NCBI GenBank assembly: GCA_028292785.1
Contig: JAQGLQ010000349.1
Span: 1 to 6,435, forward strand
Direction of reading: 5' to 3'
DNA length: 6,435 nucleotides
Origin: Noviherbaspirillum sp.
GTDB taxonomy: Bacteria; Pseudomonadota; Gammaproteobacteria; Burkholderiales; Burkholderiaceae
Within the stretch, counting starts at the first letter, position 1; the number at the start of each line of letters is the position of its first letter. Positions 1-5,299 of this stretch are shown one piece after another. The position numbers and the translations under genes are program-made. The notes beneath the pieces are model-generated. The model was given only the letters and a program-made list of their open reading frames with translations. It did no database searches and was not told where the DNA came from.

Positions 1-777
1 GTGCACCTCGGCGCCGGGCAGGCAGGAGGCCAGCGCCTGCACGTCACCCATGAAGGCCCACACCTGCTCGGGAAGGAAATCGACCGTGAAGCTGCCTTCG
101 ATACGCGACCAGCCCTTGCGGTTTTCGCCGTCGATGCGCGGCGGTGCGGCATCGGTCGAGGCTGTCGCAGGCGCGGCCGCGTCGGCCGGCGCGAAGGTTT
201 TCATCGCTGCGACGGTGCCGCGCTCCGGCGCCATGGCTGGCGCGGGTTGCGCGCCGGCGGCGATCGGATCAAGTTTCAGCTCGGCGAGTACCGACTTGAT
301 GGCGCGCACAATGCCCACATAACCGGTGCAGCGGCACAGATTGCCCGAGAGTTCGACGCGTATGCGCTGCTCGTCCGCGTCCGGCAGCCTGCGCACGATA
401 TCGTATGCGGTGGCCAGCATGCCCGGCGTGCAGTAGCCGCACTGCAGGGCGTGCTCGCGCGAAAACGCCGCACGCAGCTTCTGCATCCACGGATCGTCGC
501 CGTAACCCTCGATGGTGCGCACCTCCTTGCTGTCGCAGGCGACCGCGAAGGTGATGCAGGAGCGCACCGGCTTGCCATCGACCAGCACTGTGCAGGCGCC
601 GCAGACGCCGTGTTCGCAGCCGAGGTGGGTTCCGGTCAGGCCGCAATGTTCGCGCACGAAATCGCCGAGATGGGTGCGCGGCGTCGCCTCGCGCTGTACC
701 CAGTCGCCGTTCAGATGCAGCCGGATCGGCTGCGGCGCCGCCGTGAGTTCGGCTGTCACGTTTTCGTTCATTTTCAT
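1..777 (-). CDS. Molybdenum hydroxylase 2Fe-2S small subunit fused to a CoxG-like SRPBCC domain (C-terminus cut by window edge)
   Basis: Partial gene; 259 codons are visible and the frame is still open at base 1. Residues ~15-165 are a CoxS-type iron-sulfur subunit, which carries electrons from the molybdenum site to FAD. The plant-type 2Fe-2S cluster has C54, C59, C62 and C74. The second cluster has C113, C116, C148 and C150, in the contexts QCGYCTPG and LCRCTGY. A Pro/Ala-rich linker (about 171-215) follows, then the start of an SRPBCC domain (from about 222, GWSRIEGSFTVDF, later SCLPGAE), which is typical of CoxG. Ordinary CoxS proteins are about 160 residues and end where the linker begins, so this is a fusion. 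CoxG is linked to membrane attachment of CO dehydrogenase; whether that holds here is inference. The start at 777 overlaps the upstream stop as ATGA. A G-run at 782-787 sits only 4 bases from it, so the in-frame ATG at 771 (spacing 10) is an alternative start. Confidence 0.93.
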   Translation of the reverse strand, partial: MKMNENVTAELTAAPQPIRLHLNGDWVQREATPRTHLGDFVREHCGLTGTHLGCEHGVCGACTVLVDGKPVRSCITFAVACDSKEVRTIEGYGDDPWMQKLRAAFSREHALQCGYCTPGMLATAYDIVRRLPDADEQRIRVELSGNLCRCTGYVGIVRAIKSVLAELKLDPIAAGAQPAPAMAPERGTVAAMKTFAPADAAAPATASTDAAPPRIDGENRKGWSRIEGSFTVDFLPEQVWAFMGDVQALASCLPGAEVH

Positions 778-1625
778 GCTGCCCCCCATGCCTGCTTGAC
801 GCTGCGCTTGACCGACGCAGCGATTAATTGGCGCCCCGCTTCATCGCGCCCCGGCGTGGCCGCCGCAACGGCTTCCGCGACCGCCGCATCGGTCAGCGCG
901 GCCATACCGTTGCGCGCGATAGCGCCGGCAAGTTGTTGCAGCAGGGCCGGCGCACCGTCGAGCGCGCCGATGGCGATGCGCGCGGTCCCGTTGTCCGGAT
1001 CGAACACCGATGCGCAGCTTGCTTCGGCGAATTCACCTGTCTTCCTGCAGAACTTGTAGTAGCCCCAGCGCATCGCGTCCGAGTAATGCGGCAGCATCAC
1101 GCCTGTCAGCAATTCGTCGCCGTTCAGGGCGGTGGTGAACGCGCCCGACATGAATTGCATTGCCGTGATGGTTCGCTCGCCCGACGCCGAGATGCATTTG
1201 TACCGGGCGTCGAGCGCGGTCATCGCCAGCACCCAGTCGGCGGCCGGATCGGCATGTGCGAGACTGCCGGCCAGCGTGCCGCGATTGCGCACGGCGCGGT
1301 AGGCGATGGTGCCGGCGACATGGCGCATCATGCGCGCGAGCGGCGACGAAGGCGGCAACACCGCATCGAGCTTGCCATCCTCGATTTCCGCGTGGGTCAC
1401 GGCGCCGCCGATCCATACGCCGCCGTCCTGCGGCGATACGGAGCGGATCTCCGCCATGTCGGAGACATCCACCAGCAGCTGCGCGCGCACCAGGCGCAGG
1501 TTGAGCATGGGGCCGAGCGACTGGCCTCCGGCGATCGCCTTGGCGTCGCCCTCGGGCTGACCGAAGAAACGCATGGCATCCGCGAGCGAGGCCGGACGCT
1601 GATAAGCAAAGGCAGCCGATTTCAT
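774..1625 (-). CDS. Molybdenum hydroxylase FAD-binding medium subunit (CoxM-like)
   Basis: A 283-residue protein, normal length for the FAD-binding medium subunit of the xanthine dehydrogenase / CO dehydrogenase family. It accepts electrons from the 2Fe-2S subunit and passes them to an acceptor in the cytoplasm. FAD-binding signatures are AGGQSLGP (residues 32-39) and RNRGTLAGSLAHADPAAD (about 113-130), the latter the usual second flavin-contact segment. The C-terminal domain (about 180-280) matches the CO dehydrogenase flavoprotein C-terminal fold. The start at 1625 is chosen because GGAGG lies at 1630-1634 and the ATG overlaps the TGA of the large subunit as ATGA. The open frame continues upstream to about 2042, but that part is antisense to nothing useful and overlaps the large-subunit gene in a different frame. 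The gene ends with a second ATGA overlap onto the small subunit, so the three subunits are probably translationally coupled at matched levels. Confidence 0.95.
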   Translation of the reverse strand: MKSAAFAYQRPASLADAMRFFGQPEGDAKAIAGGQSLGPMLNLRLVRAQLLVDVSDMAEIRSVSPQDGGVWIGGAVTHAEIEDGKLDAVLPPSSPLARMMRHVAGTIAYRAVRNRGTLAGSLAHADPAADWVLAMTALDARYKCISASGERTITAMQFMSGAFTTALNGDELLTGVMLPHYSDAMRWGYYKFCRKTGEFAEASCASVFDPDNGTARIAIGALDGAPALLQQLAGAIARNGMAALTDAAVAEAVAAATPGRDEAGRQLIAASVKRSVKQAWGAA

Positions 1626-4027
1626 AGCACCTCCATTTTCTCGGGGAGGTGTGTGGCATCGGCGGCCGGCGCAGCGACGCGGGCGCGCGCCAGCGCTTCC
1701 AGCAGACGGTGCGGCGTCAGCGGGGTCTCGGTTACTTCCGCGCCGAGGTGACGGATGGCGTCGTTGACGGCGTTGAAGATCGTCGCCGGCGGCGCGATCG
1801 CACCGCCCTCGCCCACGCCCTTCATGCCGAACTCGGTATGCGGCGACAGTGTTTCGGTGTGCTCCATGCGGAAGTTCGGCACCTCCGTGGCTCCCGGCAG
1901 GAGGTAATCGGCGAGCGTCGAGGTCAGCGGCTGCGCATTGTCGTCGTACAGGACTTCCTCGAACAGCGCCGTGCCGATGCCCTGAGCGGCGCCGCCGAAA
2001 GTCTGGCCTTCCACCACCATCGGATTGATCATGCGGCCGCAATCCTCGACGATCACATAATCGAGTATCTCGACATGGCCGATCTCCGGATCGACCGCGA
2101 CCAGGCAGGCATGCGAGGCATAGCTGAACGCCCCGCTATCGACGCCGGGCTTGTAGCCCATGGTCAGCTCCAGTCCGCCCGGATCGGCATCCTTCGGCAG
2201 GAGCTGGGGCATGACATACCATGCGTTCGCGATCTGGGCGATGGTGGCACGCTTGTCGCCGGCGACTACCGCGCCGCCCTCCATCGTGACCGCGTCTTCC
2301 GGCTGCTGCAGCAGATGGGCGCCGATTCGCTTCAGCCGCGGCAGCATCGCCTTGCAGGCGACCGACACCGCGCCGCCGCTCATGACGATGGAGCGCGACG
2401 CATAGGTACCGGTCGAGTAAGGCGTCACTCCGGTATCGCCATGCACCACGCTGATCTTGTCGATCGGGATGCCGAGGATTTCATTGGCGATCTGCGCCAT
2501 CGTGGTTTCCATTCCCTGTCCGTGGGAATGCACGCCGACCCGCACTTCGAGGCCGCCGTCGGGCGTAACGCGGATGGTCGCATTGTCATAGCCAGGCACC
2601 ACCGGTATGCCCCAGGCCGAGAACACCGAAGTGCCATGCGCCGACTGCTCGGTATAGGTGGCGAAGCCGACGCCGATCAGGCGGCCGTCGGGTTCCGGCG
2701 TCTTCTGCCGTTCGCGGATGGCGGCGAAGCCGATCATTTCGACCGCCCGCTTCAGGCTCGAGGGAAAATCGCCGCTATCGTAAAACTTGTTGACCACATT
2801 CCGGTACGGCATGGCGCTGGCCGGCACGAGGTTCTCGTACCGCACTTCCCATGGCTCGCGCCCCACCTCGCGCGCGATCGAATCCATCAGCAGTTCGATC
2901 GCGAAGCACACGCCGGTGCGCGCCACGCCGCGATACGGCAGGAAGCCGGGCTTGTTGGTGGCGACGCAATCGGTCTGGCAGCGGTAGCCGCGGAAATCAT
3001 AAGGCCCCGGCAGATTGCCGGTGGCCTGCCCCGGTTCGAGCGCGGTGGTGAACGGCCAGGCGGAATAGGCGCCGCTGTCGATCATGATATGAGCGTCGAG
3101 CGCGAGCAGGCGGCCGTTGCGATCGGCATAGGCTGTCATGTCGTAATGATGCTGGCGGCAATTGGCGCCGGCGGTGAGGTGCTCGCGCCGGTCCTCGATA
3201 TAGCGGAACGGCTTCTTGAAGTGCAGCGCCAGCCAGGCGATGCATAGCTCTTCCTGCTGCAGTATGCACTTGTAGCCGAACGCGCCGCCGACGTCGGGCG
3301 AGATCACCCGTATCTTGGCCTGGTCGAGGCCGAGATAGATGGACAGGCCGGTGCGGATCAGGTGGGGAACCTGCGTCGAGGAATAGACCACCAGCTGGTT
3401 GAACTGATAATCCCAGTAGGCCAATACCGCCTTGCCTTCCATCGGCGTCATGACCTGGCGCGCGAGGTCCACCTTTTTCCTGACGACTACCGGGGCATCC
3501 TTGGCGAGTTCGTCGAAGGCGTTGTCGACCTTCAGTGTCAGGAACAGATTGTCCTTCCAGTGGTCGTGTATCAGCAGCCCGGTGTCGGCTTTCGCCGCAT
3601 ACACATCGGCCAGCGGCGGCAGCTCCTCGAAATCGGCCTCGATGCGTTCGACGATGTCCTCGGCCTCCGCGCGCGACGGCGCGAAAGCCAGCGCCACCGG
3701 CTCGCCGGCGAAGCGCACCTTGTCGCGCGCCAGCGGCGACTGCGCCGACTGCTGGTAGCTGGGGATCGTGCATTCCGGCTCGATGTCGATCGCGCCGGTC
3801 ATATCCTCCCGCACGATGACTTGGGCGGCGAAGTTGTCCGGCTTGCGGATGCCGGCAATGCGCGCATGGGCCAGCGGACTGCGCAGGAAAGCCACTTCCT
3901 GGGTGCCCGGTATTTTCAGGTCGGCGACGAAGCGTCCCTGCCCATGCATATGCCGCACGTCTTCCTTGCGCTGGACGCGCGCACCGACGCCGCCGTCGGT
4001 CGATGTAGCGCCATGATCAATGTTCAT
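1622..4027 (-). CDS. Molybdenum hydroxylase large subunit (molybdopterin cytosine dinucleotide-binding, CoxL-like)
   Basis: An 801-residue catalytic subunit of a xanthine dehydrogenase-family hydroxylase, which uses water as oxygen donor. The N-terminal a/b hammerhead domain covers about 20-150 (FAGEPVAL at 107-114, ADFEELPP at 131-138). Molybdopterin-binding segments are DVGGAFGYK (245-253) and SHGQGMETT (501-509). The catalytic glutamate is E740 in KGVGEGG (736-742). The active-site loop is PYRGVAR (364-370). Form I CO dehydrogenases have a Cys-containing CSFR loop that holds copper; that Cys is absent here, so CO oxidation is unlikely. The loop is closest to the AYRGAGR of form II or other aromatic/heteroaromatic hydroxylases, but not identical. 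The start at 4027 is supported by GGAGG at 4038-4042 with a 10-base spacer; an upstream in-frame ATG at 4165 lacks this and would translate the promoter region. First gene of the operon. The substrate is unknown; an aromatic or N-heterocyclic compound fits the neighbours. Confidence 0.95.
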   Translation of the reverse strand: MNIDHGATSTDGGVGARVQRKEDVRHMHGQGRFVADLKIPGTQEVAFLRSPLAHARIAGIRKPDNFAAQVIVREDMTGAIDIEPECTIPSYQQSAQSPLARDKVRFAGEPVALAFAPSRAEAEDIVERIEADFEELPPLADVYAAKADTGLLIHDHWKDNLFLTLKVDNAFDELAKDAPVVVRKKVDLARQVMTPMEGKAVLAYWDYQFNQLVVYSSTQVPHLIRTGLSIYLGLDQAKIRVISPDVGGAFGYKCILQQEELCIAWLALHFKKPFRYIEDRREHLTAGANCRQHHYDMTAYADRNGRLLALDAHIMIDSGAYSAWPFTTALEPGQATGNLPGPYDFRGYRCQTDCVATNKPGFLPYRGVARTGVCFAIELLMDSIAREVGREPWEVRYENLVPASAMPYRNVVNKFYDSGDFPSSLKRAVEMIGFAAIRERQKTPEPDGRLIGVGFATYTEQSAHGTSVFSAWGIPVVPGYDNATIRVTPDGGLEVRVGVHSHGQGMETTMAQIANEILGIPIDKISVVHGDTGVTPYSTGTYASRSIVMSGGAVSVACKAMLPRLKRIGAHLLQQPEDAVTMEGGAVVAGDKRATIAQIANAWYVMPQLLPKDADPGGLELTMGYKPGVDSGAFSYASHACLVAVDPEIGHVEILDYVIVEDCGRMINPMVVEGQTFGGAAQGIGTALFEEVLYDDNAQPLTSTLADYLLPGATEVPNFRMEHTETLSPHTEFGMKGVGEGGAIAPPATIFNAVNDAIRHLGAEVTETPLTPHRLLEALARARVAAPAADATHLPEKMEVL

Positions 4028-4037
4028 TTCTTGCTTT

Positions 4038-4042
4038 CCTCC
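4038..4042 (-). promoter_or_regulatory. Ribosome binding site of the large-subunit gene
   Basis: On the minus strand this reads GGAGG, a full core Shine-Dalgarno sequence, 10 bases before the ATG at 4027. It decides the start over the longer open frame beginning at 4165. Confidence 0.8.
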
Positions 4043-4066
4043 ACAAGTTGCATCTGCTGCATGCTT

Positions 4067-4096
4067 CGGTTCGCGCCGGCATCGCTGCGCGAACCG
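4067..4096. repeat. Perfect 10-bp inverted repeat with 10-base loop, in the leader of the molybdenum hydroxylase operon
   Basis: CGGTTCGCGC (4067-4076) and its exact reverse complement GCGCGAACCG (4087-4096) flank a 10-base spacer. Arm centres are 20 bp apart, about two helical turns, which suits a dimeric DNA-binding protein. The repeat sits 40-70 bases upstream of the large-subunit start and downstream of the proposed minus-strand promoter, so it would also form a strong GC-rich hairpin in the operon's 5' leader RNA. No U-tract follows on the minus strand, so an intrinsic terminator is unlikely. The repeat is certain; its role as operator or RNA structure is inference. Confidence 0.7.
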
Positions 4097-4154
4097 GGCG
4101 ATGATGGGCGGACATTGGCAGGCCCGCGGGTGGAACGGTGAATCAAATGCATGC

Positions 4155-4182
4155 GATATAATCAAAAATGCTCAGCATACAA
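4155..4182 (-). promoter_or_regulatory. Candidate sigma70 promoter of the molybdenum hydroxylase operon
   Basis: Read on the minus strand: TTGTAT (4182-4177) as -35, a 16-base spacer, then TATATC (4160-4155) as -10. This predicts a leader of roughly 120 bases before the ATG at 4027, containing the long inverted repeat. The local stretch is much more AT-rich than its surroundings. The palindrome at 4168-4178 overlaps the -35 and spacer, a position where a bound repressor would block RNA polymerase. This is a motif match only. Confidence 0.45.
4168..4178. promoter_or_regulatory. Short palindrome ATGCTCAGCAT, candidate operator
   Basis: A perfect 5-1-5 inverted repeat (ATGCT-C-AGCAT) in the divergent intergenic region. 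It overlaps the -35 end and spacer of the proposed minus-strand promoter. The half-site ATGCT recurs at 4199-4203. MarR proteins bind short, often imperfect palindromes over promoters between themselves and divergent targets, so the product of the neighbouring marR gene is the natural candidate. Not proven; an 11-base palindrome can occur by chance. Confidence 0.35.
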
Positions 4183-4202
4183 ACGAGCTTCGAAGAAGAT
4201 GC

Positions 4203-4230
4203 TTGTATTTATTTCAGGCGCCGCGATAAT
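4203..4230 (+). promoter_or_regulatory. Candidate sigma70 promoter of the marR gene
   Basis: TTGTAT (4203-4208) as -35, a 16-base spacer, GATAAT (4225-4230) as -10, giving a leader of about 20-25 bases before the ATG at 4260. The -35 is the mirror copy of the minus-strand -35 (4177-4182), with 20 bases between them, so the two promoters lie back to back. A perfect TATAAT at 4157-4162 on the plus strand is an alternative -10, but no convincing -35 lies before it. Confidence 0.42.
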
Positions 4231-4233
4231 CGC
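4223..4233. promoter_or_regulatory. Short palindrome GCGATAATCGC over the marR -10, candidate operator
   Basis: A perfect 5-1-5 inverted repeat (GCGAT-A-ATCGC) that contains the proposed GATAAT -10 of marR. Binding here would give autorepression, common in MarR regulators. Its half-sites differ from those of the palindrome at 4168-4178, so one protein need not bind both. Inference from position and symmetry only. Confidence 0.3.
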
Positions 4234-4259
4234 ATCTTCACTTCATCTCACTGCACGAC

Positions 4260-4745
4260 ATGCCAAAAAAATCGGCTACAGCCTCCACGGAAATGATCCC
4301 GCTTGCGTCACGCCCCGGCTTTCTGCTGCGCCGTCTCAATCAGATTCATTACGCAATGTTTTTCGAAGAGTGCAAGGACTTCAATATCACGCCGGTCCAA
4401 TACGGCATGTTGACCGCGCTTTCCGCCAATCCGGGACTCGACCAGAAAGCCCTTGGCCATGTGGTCGGCCTCGATCGCACTAATACCGCCGACGTGCTCA
4501 AGCGTCTCGAGGAGCGCGGCCTCGTGAAGCGCAAGCAGAGCCTCGAGGACGGCCGCGTGAAGCATGCTTTCATCACCGCCCAGGGCGAGAAAGTCACTCG
4601 CTCCATGTATGCCTCGATGCTCGCCTCCCAGCAAAGGCTGCTCGCCCCGCTGAACGCAGCCGACAAGAAAAAATTCCTCGAGCTGCTGCATGTGCTGGTA
4701 GACGCCAACAACGAATTCGGACGCGCCAGCATGCGGGCGCTTTGA
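4260..4745 (+). CDS. MarR-family winged helix-turn-helix transcriptional regulator
   Basis: A 161-residue protein, normal MarR length. The N-terminal helix (about 20-38, FLLRRLNQIHYAMF) starts the dimerisation domain. The winged helix-turn-helix follows: TPVQYGMLTAL (44-54), LDQKALGHVVG (60-70), recognition helix about 72-87 (DRTNTADVLKRLEERG), and wing about 90-106 with the conserved D97 and R99 of the DGR motif. C-terminal helices (about 125-155) complete the dimer interface. MarR dimers usually repress a divergent catabolic operon and themselves and are released by an aromatic ligand. The divergent molybdenum hydroxylase operon is the likely target; the convergent Rieske genes may be a second one. 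The start at 4260 has no clear Shine-Dalgarno; an in-frame stop at 4227 limits the alternatives, with CTG 4251 the only near candidate. The ligand cannot be told from the sequence. Confidence 0.92.
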   Translation: MPKKSATASTEMIPLASRPGFLLRRLNQIHYAMFFEECKDFNITPVQYGMLTALSANPGLDQKALGHVVGLDRTNTADVLKRLEERGLVKRKQSLEDGRVKHAFITAQGEKVTRSMYASMLASQQRLLAPLNAADKKKFLELLHVLVDANNEFGRASMRAL

Positions 4746-4769
4746 CTCCATCATGACGGGCTCCGCCGA

Positions 4770-5285
4770 TCAGACCGGGTACACGAGGTCGGTCGCGAGC
4801 ATTGTGGTGTCGTACACCGCCTGCCTTTCCTTCAGCAGCAATCCCTTTTCGGATGTGACGAAGCGGTCGTAATAGCGTCCCGCCAGATGCAGCGTCGTGG
4901 GCGCGTCGACCAGGGTCTGCAACAGGATGAAATTCGACTGCGCCGTGAACTCGCCCGATGAAAACTGCTGCATCACGCGCACGTTTCCCACGACATGCAA
5001 GTTGTAGCGCGGCGCGAACATCTGCGTCCGGTTGATGGCGACGGCCCGGTCCTGCAGCATCTTCTTGCCTTCCGCATACACCAGGCCCACCCGCAATCCG
5101 GCATCGGCGTTTTCCTTGGCCGTGATGCGATAAACGGCATCGTCGGTGAAGAACTCGGGCCATTTTTCAACCTGGCCGCAATCGAGCACGGCACAGTACT
5201 CGGCATGAAATTCCTCGACCGCGAAACGCAGATTGCGGGCCGCCATGCGCTCGACTTCGGTGGTTTCGTATCCCGACAGTTTCAT
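4770..5285 (-). CDS. Rieske aromatic-ring-hydroxylating oxygenase, beta (small) subunit
   Basis: A 171-residue protein, typical size for the SnoaL/NTF2-like beta subunit of alpha3-beta3 ring-hydroxylating oxygenases. It has no metal site and is mainly structural. Recognisable segments are FHAEYCAVLDCGQVEKWPEF (26-45), FTDDAVYRI (46-54), the family-typical RYNLHVVGNVRV (93-104) and the C-terminal LAGRYYDRFV (134-143). The start at 5285 is chosen because AGGGG at 5295-5299 precedes it by 9 bases. Only 14 bases separate it from the alpha stop codon, so the two are co-transcribed. From memory of the families it belongs with the salicylate 5-hydroxylase (NagH) / anthranilate dioxygenase (AndAd) type of small subunit; the substrate is not determined. 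It ends 24 bases from the stop of the convergent marR gene. Confidence 0.92.
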   Translation of the reverse strand: MKLSGYETTEVERMAARNLRFAVEEFHAEYCAVLDCGQVEKWPEFFTDDAVYRITAKENADAGLRVGLVYAEGKKMLQDRAVAINRTQMFAPRYNLHVVGNVRVMQQFSSGEFTAQSNFILLQTLVDAPTTLHLAGRYYDRFVTSEKGLLLKERQAVYDTTMLATDLVYPV

Positions 5286-5299
5286 GAATGTATGCCCCT

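Noticed and set aside
1..1059. 352-codon open frame on the plus strand at the left edge
   Set aside because: It spans the antisense of both the small and medium subunit genes across their junction, and its composition is that of a shadow frame.
1626..2042. Longer N-terminus for the medium subunit (422 codons)
   Set aside because: The extra residues overlap the large-subunit gene in another frame and are Arg-rich noise. The ATG at 1625 has GGAGG and starts at the normal family N-terminus.
1649..3247. Long 532-codon open frame on the plus strand
   Set aside because: It is antisense to the large-subunit gene, whose motifs are all intact. The translation is Arg/His/Asp-rich low-complexity typical of a GC-rich shadow frame, with no recognisable domain.
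622..4027. Annotation as genuine aerobic CO dehydrogenase
   Set aside because: The large subunit lacks the CSFR copper-binding loop that defines form I enzymes, and the gene order is not medium-small-large.
3362..4141. 259-codon plus-strand frame ending in the intergenic region
   Set aside because: It is antisense to the 5' part of the large subunit, crosses the proposed regulatory region and has no family resemblance.
4157..4162. Perfect TATAAT on the plus strand as the marR -10
   Set aside because: No acceptable -35 lies 16-18 bases upstream, and the TTGTAT/GATAAT pair nearer the gene is better spaced. Kept only as an alternative in the marR promoter entry.
4028..4165. 46-residue N-terminal extension of the large subunit
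   Set aside because: It has no ribosome binding site, contains the leader hairpin, and would start inside the -10 region of the proposed promoter. GGAGG supports 4027.
4746..4769. Bidirectional terminator between marR and the Rieske beta gene
   Set aside because: The 24 bases contain no convincing stem with a U-tract on either strand.
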